From the NCBI GenBank assembly GCA_034190875.2, contig CM067345.1, positions 20,463,376-20,527,375 on the forward strand: a DNA stretch of 64,000 bases, read 5' to 3'. Both the position numbers and the translations under genes were made by a program. Of this stretch, positions 1 through 13,340 are shown in pieces (positions within the stretch are counted from its first letter, which is position 1; each line of letters starts with the position of its first letter). Source of the stretch: Urechis unicinctus (lineage: Eukaryota; Annelida; Polychaeta; Xenopneusta; Urechidae). The notes beneath the pieces are model-generated. The model was not told where the DNA came from, did no database searches, and saw nothing but the letters and a program-made list of their open reading frames with translations.

Positions 1-410
1 TATATGATAGTTGGAGTGGGATGCTTGGGTGGTGTGGTAAGATTTGTTTGGCGCAGCGGTGGTTGCTGCGGAGCTTGTGGCTGGGGGTGTTTCGCAGTGT
101 AGATTAGATGGATAGGATGATTCGCTTGCGCAGGGGTAAGGTTTGCTTAGTGGTTGACACGGTTGGTGTTGCATGTTGGTGGCTATAGAGCGGGGTGGTG
201 GTGCTAATGGCATACATGCACTCGTATAGTCGATCTCATGAACTTATTGACGTAATGGACAACAATATATTCATGTTTTGTAAGCGAAATATTCTTTCAA
301 TATACTTTCCTACATGTCCGCCTGACGTGGATTTCGTACTAATCAAAGTCTCCTTACATGGCTTCCCAGTGAAGCTCCACAAATGGCCTATCTACCTGGC
401 CTTCTAACAC

Positions 411-847
411 TCTACATACATACATACATACATACATACATACATACATACATACATACATACATACATACATACATACATACATACATACATACATACA
501 TACATACATACATACATACATACATACATACATACATACATACACATACATACATACATACATACATACATACATACATACATACATACATACATACATA
601 CATACATACACATGACATACATACATACATACATACATACATACATACATACATACATACATACATACATACATACATACATACATACATACATACATAC
701 ATACATACATACATACATACATACATACATACATACATACATACATACATACATACATACATACATACATACATACATACATACATACATACATACATAC
801 ACATACATACATACATACATACATACATACATACATACATACATACA

Positions 848-879
<32 letters not shown>

Positions 880-937
880 CATACATACATACATACATAC
901 ATACATACATACATACATACATACATACATACATACA

Positions 938-969
<32 letters not shown>

Positions 970-1003
970 CATACATACATACATACATACATACATACAT
1001 GCA
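411..1003. repeat. (CATA)n microsatellite, about 590 bp
   Basis: Almost pure CATA/TATG tetranucleotide tract with a few interruptions (for example ACACATGACATAC near 608-618 and single TATA units near 875 and 965). It lies at the same place in the repeat unit as shorter tracts at 6590-6735 and 43898-44203. All long open frames across it are artefacts of the 4-bp period, reading as TYIH or MYVC repeats. Confidence 0.97.
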
Positions 1004-2087
1004 TGCATTCTTTCACACATGCATGCATACTTACATTTCTACATGAACATCTGCGCCTGCTTGCTAACTGAAATACGAGTGTTTGTAACTCTATAGTGTT
1101 TGTCGTGGATTAAGTATTGAACTCACTCTATCGGTTGGCCTCTGATTGGAATTCGAACCATTGTGCCTAATGAAGAAACTCGTGTGCCGTGGTTTGCTTA
1201 TGAGGTCGTTATGCTTTTTGGTCTCGGTAATCCGGATTCGCGCAGATGTATATCAGTATGCATTCGTTTGATTATGATCCCCTCCAAATCTTCAATGGGC
1301 CTTATTACTCATTCGTTTTTAACCAACTGCCTTTGAATCGCTCCTTTGAGAATATTGGGCTAACCCGTTGGGTATGGGGCGTACTTTATGCCGATACAGA
1401 ACTGACGCTATCCATATGGCTACTTATCTCTAGTGAGCGCATTGAGGGCATAAATAAAGTGCAATAGATTTGGATTTGTATTTACTACGGGTATGCCGCA
1501 TTTACGCGACATGATATAGCTGTGATTAGTGCCTATAGGTTAAGAGAGGACATATATTACAGGGCTCTTTGTGTATTCCTTTGAGCTGACTATAAGGCTT
1601 CATTGATTAAAACACCGACATTAATAACAGCCACTCTTAATTAATTTAACCGAATGAAATATTTTGTGTCAATCGTCGAGTTCTCCACGAGTTATTTTAA
1701 ATGTTGGTAGTTCTTGAGCGTTACAGTGCTTTGAGAGCATTCATTCTGTATTGCCCCGCATGGATTATGCTTGTCTTCGTAACATTCAGTGCGCCTTTTG
1801 TTGTTTTGTGTTGCAATCGGAGGCTTGAGACCCACGCACTCTGTCGCCTCAGTATTTACCTGAAAGGGTCGATTTTTTCCGGGTTTTTTTTAGCGTTGCG
1901 TGGGTGTTGCGGGGGTAGACAGCATGCTTGTTTCCGGGGCAAATGGCTGGTCTTCAGAGATGATGCACTACAGGATTCTGCAAACATATTCGGACGCAGT
2001 CGTTTTTTATTGCTGAGGAAGGATAGTACTAATGATAGAACATTTGATGGCAAGGATCTAGTTTGTGACTGTCGTCGAATATAGGAT

Positions 2088-2413
2088 TGTCGAGCCTGGC
2101 TCTGTTGACTTTGAATAGGTGGTAAATCGAAGACACAAACGACGTTGTAGGGCCGAAAAAGGGGAAATATACTTTATTCTTCTAAAGACAGGGTAATTTC
2201 TGTATTTATCAAAGTGACCGAAAAGGATGATATTTAATGATTGGAGAAATGTCTCTGATTTATGGTTGGTGATCTTGCACTCTCGTGAGCGCGTGTTCAC
2301 TCCCTGATATCCGTTACTTTTTGGAGGCTGCCCATCCCCCCATTAGCGAATGCTATTGGCTGAAAGGCTTCTGGTAAGTTCACCTATGAGGTAGTTTCTT
2401 GATGAGGTAGTAA
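2088..2413 (-). repeat. Truncated solo LTR of the Ty3/Gypsy-like element
   Basis: About 325 bp that match the start and middle of the LTRs at 45715-46127 and 53499-53909. Shared landmarks are the TGTCG start, the run AGACACAAACGACG, and the block around TTCTAAAGACAGG. The last ~85 bp of the LTR, including the ACGACA end, are missing, and the repeat-unit sequence resumes directly. It sits at a different point in the unit from the full element at 45.7-53.9 kb, so it is an independent insertion. Confidence 0.75.
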
Positions 2414-2649
2414 AAGCATGTACTCTGTTGCCCGGACGATAGTGCATATGTTCGATCATGAAGCCGGATCGGAAGTATATCGTATTCAAAAGTGGCACAC
2501 AGAAAAGGTAAAGGGTTGTTGATTATAATGGGATTGGACACCTTGTCATTTTCCTATTGCAGTAGGATTAACAGCTTGAATGTCTTGCAGTCCAGTTGGG
2601 CTGATAATACATACCTACTGAAAGGTGCTAATTGGGGCTGTGACATCAC

Positions 2650-2985
2650 ATAGCGTATCTCAAAGAAATCTTGCAGCTCGTTGATTGCAAAATTATTATG
2701 TATAACTTCCTCTGATCCCACTGACTGTTAAATGAGCCTGCCACCCGTAAACATCCATGTAAATGAACTATTTGTCTTCGCATAATTATATATTCGCTCC
2801 ATTTGTAGTATCAATCATACAGCAAAATACTTTGGAAAGGTATGCTGACCTCTTCAGCATTCAGTGGTTATCGCTCTTTGATTAAATTGATCCATAGTGT
2901 TTGGGCATTTTTATGGGGCAAAACTCAAAGACGGCTTGCAGCTGTCCGAAGAACAAACTAGCACATAGCTCTTTCTAGGTACCAA
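2650..2985. other. Unassigned AT-rich spacer
   Basis: No recognisable gene, no tandem repeat, and no match that I could see elsewhere in the window. It separates the partial copy at the left edge from the start of unit A. Confidence 0.4.
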
Positions 2986-3899
2986 ACAGCTGGCTATATT
3001 GCGGACATATTTGAATACAATTATAAATGCAATTATCATATTCATACCGCAGCAAACAGATGTTAAACCGCTAGCTCTTATACTCGTGCGTTTGCTTACA
3101 CTTCACTGAAAGTCGCATAACAATCTACGGGGAAAATTGAAAACTGCCACAAGGACAAGATATAATATTTCAAACTAAACCCGGTTACCCTTGTTTATTG
3201 TAATGTGCATATGAAGCTTATGATGCAGTTTTATTTAGCACTTATAAGCTAAGCTTGCCACCTACAAGAGCCATGTTTTTATAGAGAAATCGCTAAGTGG
3301 TAATGAATCGACGTATTGCGTTGCCATCTTCCTGCAGGTTTCATTTGTTAACATCCTTCCAAAAGCATACTTGCCACATTGTAGTTAGCTTCCAAATTGT
3401 ATTCGTTGGTAAAATAGCTTTGTTCCCAGGTTGGCCAAGCACATGTGGAGCTGTATATCATTATAAGCAATGGCTACTGCGCAATTTTGTCGGTTTGTTA
3501 ATTGTAGAGAAACAATTTATGATGGTAGAATTTCACAAAGAAAGTGCATTTATAAATACTGATGGTGTAGTTACTTAAAAAACTATTTTTCAGTTGCACT
3601 ATGTTAAGCGTCACTGGCGGTCTGCAAACATAAACGTGGTTATGTTTGCATGTTTTTCCATTTGTGCATTAGTTTTACCTACGACTTTTTATCAGAAAAG
3701 TTCAGAATATTTTTCGCATTTCTAACGGTTTGGTTTTCTATGATAAGCACCTTTAATGTTAGACAGAGGCTTTTAGTTAATGTTTCATTGGGTTTAATTA
3801 GTGAAGCTGATGAAGGAATCGTTTTAATCAAGCCAGACAAGGTGGTCAGTTTGGCCACAGAAGCCGCACCGGCCTTTTGCATGATGTCATCCCCGTTGA

Positions 3900-4290
3900 A
3901 TATATCATGAATGACGTCATTTAGCATTTTTACGTCCTTTTTTCTTTGTAAGAAAAGGTTGTTTTCGTGAAACACACATAAAATATATCCAAACCATGCA
4001 ACCCTTTCGGCGGTTAGAGAGGAATATAGGATTATTTTTCTCTAATGTAACCTTCGCACGCTCTCTAAAATAATGCATTTAACGTGTTTAGTATTTAGCG
4101 TGTTATTATATATAAGTATGCATAAATGTCACGATCCGAGCCAATCAATTAGACTCTCTGAGCTGGCAGTGTGCGTCTATTTTCTGTTTACAACCGCGTT
4201 GGGTGAAGAGGTGACATTAACAGTAACCTCTCACATGCAAAGCTGTATGGTCTAATTTATCCGAAGAAGGTCGCCTGGAACGTTTTTTGT
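3900..4290 (+). repeat. Internal module M, first copy in unit A
   Basis: Matches 12780-13340 in the same unit, and 36420-37000 and 60080-60570 in unit B. Shared motifs are ACCATGCAACCC, GGCGGTTAGAGA, AAATAATGCAT, CCTCTCACATGCAAAG and GAAGAAGGTC. This copy lacks part of the left half of the module. Its role is unknown and no open frame is conserved across copies. Confidence 0.65.
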
Positions 4291-6589
4291 TGTGGTGGGG
4301 TGCGACTAGACACAGCCCCTTAAAAGCTGCTTTCTCCAACCGACACTAGCTAATCAGGTTATGATTCCAGACACTGTATTTGTTCACAAGCCGATCAATC
4401 AACACATGACAAAATACGTCAGACACAGTATGTTGGCTCTGCATGGATTCTATTAGATTAATCTTTCAACTTGCTTTTCATTATTGTTTCTGTTCATGTT
4501 TTGTATTGGCTTAGTGACAAAGCCGATATTTACAATGACTTACTAATGTAAGCTTTCCAATACATTATGGTGATAGGGGGCCGGGGTGAAAGATCGTTCG
4601 TCTTAACAGGTGCCCTGACAATGGTCGTCAACAATTGGCTACTAAATAGGTTTTGATTAACACCCATGTGCATGAAATACTTGTGCGATTAGAATAGCTA
4701 TTTCTTCGTTATTCTGTCCTAGTGATAGGTTTTGTCTAGGTGTACAAATGTCCCCGAAATCGTGAGTTCCCGGCATTGCGATGCTGAAAAAACAACTATT
4801 ATCTAATCCGATCAGCAATGTGGATACCTGTAAGAGGTACCCATAGAAACACATGCGCAATCTTTGTTCGTGACCAAACAACGAGCAAAATTGCAGCCCT
4901 TTGTATTCTTCCTAATATATCTATGTCACGTCGAATGGAAGCTGATCACCCCCGAACTTTATCTTCGTGATGGAGTCTTTCAAGTGTCTGACAATGTTTG
5001 ATATATAAACACCCTACAGAGATTAGTGAACGACCGTCGGATCATCTTGAGAACCGCATTGTTGTTTGATTAGAATGATTCAAATATGAAACCTAAATTT
5101 CTTTCGTCTGGCAGATTCTCTGGAGCAGATAAGCCCGATCGGTATTCAAACTTATCGTTTACCAGACCTAATGTGTCATCGTCATCATCGTGTATATTTG
5201 CAATAATCAACATCTTTGAATAGTTTATAATTAAATCGTTGCACATTTTCGATCGGAAACCTGTGCACTGAGCGTATAGCTTAAAATATGGGTAAAACAT
5301 CGCGTCGTCGAACACCATAAGATAGCGTAATATAGCGAGACTGGTTCTGGTATCAGAATTGAGAGGTTTTCATCGGGTGCACATGAACGACAGCTGAAAT
5401 ACATGTTTTGATCGTTCTGTTAACCCGAGCTCAACCCAGATTAGCTGTGGTAGGCAACAACACAATGTTTGGCGCTCGCAAAGCAGTCTCTTTCCATTAC
5501 AGATGACGCTTTATAGCTCTCAGATGAACTAGTTATGTTTGTTCGTTACGTTTATTAATGCTTCATTCTAAATGTATTATTGCTTAATTTTCATATGAAG
5601 CAGACTTCTACATAATTCGGTTGCGAAGAACTCTACTCCGACATCCAACCGATATTACGGAAGAATGAGATGCCCTTATTTTATCCCTTGTCAATGTCAT
5701 CTTGCAGGAACGTACTTGACGCTGTGTTACAGATTATTGGAACATGCTATAAGTGAAAGTCTGCTGCGGTAATGCAGGGAGTGAATGTTGGTTGTCAAGC
5801 TATCAAGGTCTCCGAGGCCAAAGCTTATCTCGGTGTATGGAAGCTTCAACGTCTAAGACTGATGCAGGCGATTAATAATTGAAGCTTCATTATGAGTGTA
5901 ATTTCAACTTTCGATTTTTTTCCCGGCAAATGACTCGACTTTACTTCATTTGGCTAGTGTCTTGTAATCTCCATAAAGAGAGCAGTGCCGCCCGATAGGA
6001 TCATGGATTTTTAATCTGTCGTGTCCAATTGTGTATGCGGGCGCAGATCTATGATTGTGAATAGTCCAGAAACATTTGGCCGCTATATGATAGTTGGATG
6101 GGGATGTGTTCGGTGCGAGGGAGGATGATGTAGTGCTTGTGGCTTTGGGTGGGTCGTGGTGTAGCTTTGGGTGGGTCGTGGAGATAAAGGTCCTCGGGAT
6201 GATTTGCTTGCGAAGGGGTTTTGGGGTCTAATGTGATCTATCGGATCAGATGCATTGCATAACTTTTCAACCACTACAGTTAGATCGGCAATACTCATCG
6301 TCTGAATATTGCTGGTTGTGAGAAGAATTGCGGCATAACACCTCAATCACTTCAATATTTGTAGATGTTGTTTAATCAACAGTTTGCATTTTTTTAAATG
6401 GAAGAAGATATAGCTGGTTTTCATTTATTTTCACACACGTACAGGGCATTGCTGGTATCCACGAGGTTCTATCATGCTATGTCCTCTACGTTGAGAATTT
6501 CGTGATGTCGCCGTGATAACAAACTTATGGCCTACGTTATTAACCTTAACTACAAAATGAGGCAAGCATGCGATCTTGCAAACACACTT

Positions 6590-6735
6590 ACATAAAAAAA
6601 CATACACACATACATGCATTCATAGATACATAGATTCATACATACATACATACATTCATTCACACATACGTACATACATACACACACTTCATACACACGA
6701 ACAGACATTCATGCATGCGTGTTTTCATACATACA
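6590..6735. repeat. Degenerate (CATA)n tract in unit A
   Basis: Interrupted CATA, CATT and CACA tetranucleotides. It is the counterpart of the long tracts at 411-1003 and 43898-44203, but decayed and shorter. Confidence 0.85.
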
Positions 6736-9700
6736 AGCAGGCATGCATTCTTACATTCCTACGTACACATATGCCTGTTCACTAGCAATCTATCTATCTG
6801 CTGTTTGTCGCGGATTCAGTATTAAAACCCTCTATTGTTTGGGCTCGAATTGGAATTTGAACCATTTTACCATACTGCAGAAACTCACGTGCCATTGAAT
6901 GTTGATGAGGGCGTTATGCTTTTTGGTCTCGGTAATCCGGATACGCTCCAATGTACATCAGTGCTTATTTGTTTAATTATCATCCCTGCCAGGTCTCAAA
7001 TGGGCCTTGTTACTACTGCCTTTGAATCGCTCTTTTAAGATAAGAGGGCTGGTGGGCAAACGCGTTAAGTTTTGGATGCACGGTTATACAGATATAGAAC
7101 TGATGATATCCATAGCGACTTTTTATCTCTAGTGTGCACTTTTGGGATATGAATACAGATGCAAACTCTCGCAATAGATTAAGATTGGCATTTATTACGG
7201 TTATGCTGTAAAAAAGTTGTGCCTATAGGTTTAAACAGGAAATATATAACGGGGCTCTATTATGTATTTGTTTGAGCTGACTGTAAGGCTTCACTGCTTA
7301 CAAACCGACATCATTAACAGCCTCTTTATGTTAATTGAACCGAATGAAATTTATTTTGTCAATTCTCCACAAGCAGCTGAGTTACCTAACATTTCCGAGT
7401 CTGTAGCACTGGAGTGTTGCGGCGCCTTGAGAGCATGTAATCTGTACACGCCACGCATCGATTGTGCTTGCCTTGGTTTCCAAGAAAGTTAACTCTCAAA
7501 TCAAGACGCACCATTTATGCTGCAATCGGAGGTGGGCCTGTGACTCACATATCCTGTTGCCTCACTATTAAGCTGATAACCTTGATGAGTTCCGGTTTTT
7601 CGTTGCTGGGCAAGGATCAAGTTTGAGGATCACTCCAGTAGATGAGGATGTAGGGTATCGTAGGTCATGTAATTGGAGATTCAAGTGTGAGATGGTGGGT
7701 AACTTGTGATTGACATCATTGCCACAAGTTTGCAAATCTAGCTTTGTGGAATAAGCAAATGGTCAGGTATCAATATACTGCAATAGTAGCGTCCTCTGTA
7801 TGGCCCGGATGATAATGCATCGGTTCGAACATGCATCCGAGTGTGGGAAGTATAAATTATTCGAAAGTGGCATACCGTATAGGTGAACTGTTGTCGATGA
7901 TAATGGGAATGGTATTGTGTCAAGTTCATATTGCAGCGAGAGGCATGTTCAGCATACCTAAATAACTTCATCAAGTATATTTTACAACAAACCTACCCTT
8001 TTGCTGGAATGTATTTACTGCCACAAGCTAGGATTTTATTGTTCTTGCCTTCTTTACAATATATCCGAGATGCGCGTGAACATCAGACGAATGCACTCTG
8101 ATCATCAGCAAACATGATCTTGAACATATGACCCGTACAAGTCGCCTACTTTAACATGACTGGTGGTACAGATGGCTGATTCCTCCTCCTCCCGAATCAC
8201 AGTCGGCAAATATATCTGAATACATTTACAAAGCATCATGAGCAATATGCTGAGTTTCAGTACCTACTAGAAACATGCCTACTCGTTAACAAGCTATGGG
8301 AGTCAATACTCGCATTTATAAGCTGCACTACCCTCTATTCGGGTGGTAGTTTTGTATAGTAAGGTGGATGCTGTTCACGTATAGATGCTAACAGGACACT
8401 GCGTGAGACAGACACTATTATGTAATTGGTCTGTCTTTTTTAACAGCGCCCTTGTGGGTTTTGAATCGCTTGGCTCATTATCAAAATTATACTCTAACTT
8501 CTTGCAAATATGTTAACAAATATGTTACCTTTCACGTAAGCATATTGTTCAAAAGTAACGAGACAATAACAACAATATTGAATTTATGCAATTGGGGGCA
8601 TGGAAGAACACGCACACGTCACACTTTGATAATCGCCTGACACCGATAAATATTCTAGCTCAATCAAAACTGAGGGATTGAAAGCTATTACTAGCCTGAT
8701 GCCAGTGGCCTTATTGTAATTTACATGCCCAGGGGCCAGGCCCGCCATTCAGTTCATGGTGTTTAAACGGCACGAAAACTAGGCGTGATGGTACGAAAGA
8801 GGCTTTATTATATGTTTGTGACCGCTCTCGTTGACATATTCGTTGATATATTAGCCTCGACTCTAATCACACTATTATCCAGTATCGCGGGCTAGAGAGG
8901 TCACGTGACCTGGATTGCCTACCAGACGATAGGGACACTCCGCAACAATGGGAATCCACCTTTCTCTTCTTACGTTGCCCATAGTACGGAAACATAACAC
9001 ATTCACTGCATTGTGTTCGTCTGCGTTTGTGTGGTACACATAGGTTTAATTTTAGGCCAAACTAACAATCTGCAAAAAAAAATCCATTTAAAGACAATCC
9101 TCCCCATGTTTCTGCTGAGATACTGATCGGAGCTGTTTATTGTTTGCAATTAAGCATCCGTCATCTTTTAGCTACCATGAGTTCGTAACTTTGCCTGTGT
9201 TGCATCCTGCGTAGTAGCACGCATATAATCCGCCTCACAACAAGACCCCCAGGACACATTCACTGGAATAAATTCGGCGACTTGGACAGTACCCCAGTCA
9301 AAAAAAGTATTATAGAACGATTACTCAATCACTTCAAACGCAATTCGAGCATACTGTACACAGGAGCAGTAACAAAAAGGGATATGCATGCTGAGATACT
9401 GATCGGAGCTGGGGTGTTATATTTCCTTGCCATTTCCTTACTGTGGTCAACCAAGATCACAAAATGCAAAACACTTGTCAAGTTAAGTAGCAGGACATGC
9501 ATGGGGTGTTATATTCCTTGATTAACTGTTCAAAGTAAAGGAGGGTATCAAAACTGAATTAGAGCGATAGGGGTGTAAAGGCTGTATTTGCAGCAGTGAT
9601 AGATTCACGTGGCAATAAAACGTCCCCACACAATATGTCAACAGATACTGCTTCCATAGCCGGTAACAGTGTTTACACTATGATGATAGTTTCGTCTAAT

Positions 9701-12700
9701 ATCCGGTCATCTCTTGCGTCTTCTCTGCACATAAATGCTACGGACATTGTCCTATTTTTCATCATCTGAATAGCTGGTAAATTACCCAGTTTAAAATGTC
9801 ATCAAGATGTCTAAAACATCATTTGATATTCTAGGCTGGGCTGGTTTACTGACAGCTGATATTACCTCCAACATAAGTCAACGATAGTCATGAATGCTTG
9901 CACTTGGCGTATAGACAAATAACGAAATGTGTTGGTGAAAACGGGACCATATATTTTAGTCCCGCTTGATGAGGTGCCATAGGAATACCAATGCTGCAGA
10001 CATATTTTGATACGATTAAAACAGCATGCATAAGTGCGGTGTGATCCATGCTAGTCTCGTTTCAAGGCAATTATTACCATCGTACGGTGCACTTATCTAC
10101 CACGCAATCAATGTGATAAATAATTCCCAAATACTACGATATATACAATGTCTCGTTTGATATCTACTAAATAATGATCGTCAAGTGTTTCAGGCAGGAT
10201 TTTATTTATTACCCTAACCTCTAGCTTTAAATTGCTTAAGCCATATTGAATCAATAAATGACCTTATAGCCAAACACAAGGTCAGTCAACATGTTCTATT
10301 CTGACGTATCATCTCAGAAGCAAAGGATATACATAATACATGTTTACACGGTATCTTCATTTAGGCATAGAAAGTATTAACGGTAAATTCAGCAAGGCTG
10401 GAATACAACTATCATCACCTATTGTCAATATGGTTTTGTTTCTTCTGGCAATGTACGAATGCTTAAACAACATTGTCCCACCAGAAATCTGCCAATGTTT
10501 GACACTTTTCATGCAATGTGGTGGAGGTAAACATCTACTGCTTTACTTATTTGGGCCTCTGCTAAATAATGATGACGCAACAGCGTGACTGTGTGTCAGT
10601 CTATTGATTGGGTGTGAGTGAACAATCCCGTTTATCTTATTTTTTGGTCTACGCCCCCACAACTATGAAACACGATTCGTGTCCTTCCGCCTATTATTAT
10701 AAACGCATATATTTTGCTCAAGTGAGCTCGCTCCTCTTGGATGAGTGGATGCTTTTCTCTTAGAGCTACATGCGGATTACAAAACGAAGTGCCATGCGTT
10801 AGTCGCTTAACTGCTACAAAGGTGGATTTCAACATTCCTTCAACAGAGTCGCTACGTGAGATTGGGCGTGTAGAGCTAAACTTACCACTAGCAGCATCTT
10901 GAACAGGAGGTCAGCGTTGTATAATACGAGGTCATCGTTTCCGATCCTGGTGTACGTATTGCTTTTATCGTGTGGCGCACATAAAGACGCACGATTTGAT
11001 GGTCCTCTTATTATGCGAAAAACTTATCATTAAAATGTGCACTGAAGGTACAATGTCGTGCCATACCATATCTACGAAAAAGAGTGTGATTACACTGCTG
11101 GATCGAACTATTTATGTTTGAATATTAAATTCTTTTTGGATGTCTGCTAACATTGACTTCGTAATGGGCAGGTTCGTTGCCACCAAGTTATGTTCCACCA
11201 GACGCATTCGCCGTAGAGCTCTTTCCCACGGGTTGCATCGCGTTTATGGCGTGGTAAAATATGGTATGAATGTGGCGAGTTACATATTTCTGTGTTAGCC
11301 GACTCAAGCAAGCGTGGATATCTCGATACGTACGATGTAATTTTCTTGTAAAAAGGTTAGGATAAGCGTCGCTGTTTGCACCTGGTATCCGTTTAAGTAT
11401 ACTTTTTACATAAGATAATACCTAGCAAATTGACTATATTTAACATTAAAAGTATCTTCTCAGGGTTCTAACAGGAACATGTTGTTACGTATTGACATGC
11501 TGTATCTATCAGTAAAGACGATGCTTTGCTTTCACGTCCCGTGCAGACCCAATCACTGCATAGAGCAAGATCATGGATCGGTATACACTTCAGTCATAAA
11601 CGGAATCAATGTTAAATTATGAGGTAAGCGCTATGTTTTATCTGTTATTGTGTGTGCGAAAATGGTGTCCCGGCCAACTATTCGTAATCATAAGCTGTTG
11701 TTGTCATAAATACTTGCGACGAAAATGTAAAACACAATTAAGTTTCGTATTCGGCTATACTTTATACCATAAATTAATCATATCACACGTAGCACAAATG
11801 TTGTAAGATAGCTGGAGGAATTGCAAAAACCTCTATTGTTGTTTTCACTTTGATAAAAACTCCCCTCTGTGAACCCAGATGATTCTAGAGCGTTGCTTAT
11901 ACTAGCTCGGCCTAATGCCTGTCGTATCAGCTAACAAGGAACCAAAAGACGGATGTTAAATGCCGTGCAAGTATCGGGACAAGTATTTTCGGCGTTGAAT
12001 GTCGGTGGATTTATGATCAAACATTGGAGCTCAGCGGGGAGTTGAGTGTATTTATTTCATTGAGACTATGGCGCTCACTATGTGTCGAAAACTTTTGGTC
12101 AGGCACGTGGTTAATGCTTTATTAAATTCAAATCCTTGCAACAACAGATGCAACAAAGTACTGTTGCATTCTCTATCGATGTGGGTTAAAATACCACCAT
12201 CAATCTATTTGACGATTATCCATATATCGAGCATTTGAAATATGCCACATTAGCTCCGTGGTCTTTTATATAAGCTGTCGTCGATACCTCAGACCCCCGC
12301 CCTGCCACTCTTTTGCAATTCAATCGGTTCAAGCTTATTGTGCTTATATTTCATATTGACGCAGCACCACAACGGGTTCGTGAAATTGTACAACCTCGTT
12401 CCCCCTGCATCGTGGCATACAGCGAGTCATGTTTGATCTCAGATATGTCTACTTATCATACACTCGCCCTAAGGACTCTTAAGTGACTAGTTTCCACCTA
12501 ATACGATAGTTAGAGCGGGTAAACGCACAAATGGATAAGATGGTCGGCAACAGGGAAACCACTAGCGTTTTGTATCCACTCAGTCATTCCCCGTAATCAA
12601 AGCCACCGGTCGAGGCTGACCAATTTATGAAACAGGTTTTAAATCTTGTCTAAACGGTTATTAGCCTAAAGAGCCTTCGACAGAGAGCGCGCTCATTGTA

Positions 12701-12779
12701 AGCGCAATTGAGATGCTTTGTTTGCTGACACCAACGGCAGTCGCGAGCATATTTCTATTAGTCTGGGCACATACATATT

Positions 12780-13340
12780 AAAACTAATGCAATTCATTTG
12801 ATCATTCGAGTCCTGGTGTTGAAGCATAGTAATAATCGTAAAATGTTGGACTATTACATGGCAACACTGGCAATTGCTTTATAACATTGGCAGCTAAACA
12901 GTTGCATGAATTGTGCGTCTTTGTTCAACAGAATCGATCTTGGAGACACTGTGGCCCCTGAGTCGACGCTGATTTGTAGTAATGTGTTGAATGCATCATT
13001 CATGACACTTACTTTCGTGAAGCACCAATATACAATGCATCTTAACCATGCAACCCTGTTGGCGGTTAGAGAATAACGACGAGATTTAGTTTTCTCTAAG
13101 GTAACGTCCGCACGCTTTCTCAAATAATGCATCATACATATCTGATGTTCAGGGCGGTATAATATATACGTATGCATCAAAGTCCCGCTTAGAGCCATTA
13201 CATTGGGTTGCTTTGCTAACGAAGTGTGCCTATTTCCTTTTTACATAGACGCTGGGTGACGTGCCGACTTCATGAGCAGCCTCTCACATGCAAAGTTATT
13301 TGATATAATGTGACAGAAGAAGGTCACTAGAAACATGACA
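12780..13340 (+). repeat. Internal module M, second copy in unit A
   Basis: About 560 bp paralogous to 3900-4290, 36420-37000 and 60080-60570. It contains ACACTGTGGCCC, the GGCGGTTAGAGA block and CACATGCAAAG. A 114-residue minus-strand open frame crosses it, but the frame is not kept in the other copies, so I do not call a gene. Confidence 0.65.

Larger units (their letters stand above)
1..2650 (+). repeat. Partial copy of the large repeat unit (copy 0)
   Basis: The first bases match the sequence starting near 6085 (shared start TATATGATAGTTGG). The order of landmarks then follows 6085-7950 and 43700-45500: the (CATA)n tract, a conserved block containing CTTTTTGGTCTCGGTAATCC (near 1216, 6919 and 44350), and a block with AAGTGGCACA-like sequence near 2490. 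No open frame is shared between the copies, so I read it as non-coding. It differs from the other copies by a much longer microsatellite and by a truncated LTR at 2088-2413. The match to unit B fades near 2650. Boundaries are approximate. Confidence 0.75.

Noticed and set aside
354..1096. Long open frames on both strands of 140-240 codons
   Set aside because: They are produced by the 4-base CATA period, which has no stop codon in several frames, and read only as TYIH or MYVC repeats. The same applies to 43716-44286 and to the TA tract at 16374-16698.
3297..3578. 93-codon frame in unit A
   Set aside because: The equivalent sequence in unit B (about 35850-36110) does not keep the frame, so there is no sign of coding constraint.
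6840..6960. Possible tRNA or tRNA-derived SINE, from a GGTTCAAATTCC-like B box on the minus strand
   Set aside because: No matching A box at the right distance, no cloverleaf I could fold, and no short interspersed copies with a consistent end. The block is just part of the large repeat unit.
12854..13198. 114-codon minus-strand frame in module M, with a DAQF-containing peptide also seen in other copies
   Set aside because: The short peptide similarity follows from DNA similarity of the repeat. Stops and shifts differ in every copy.
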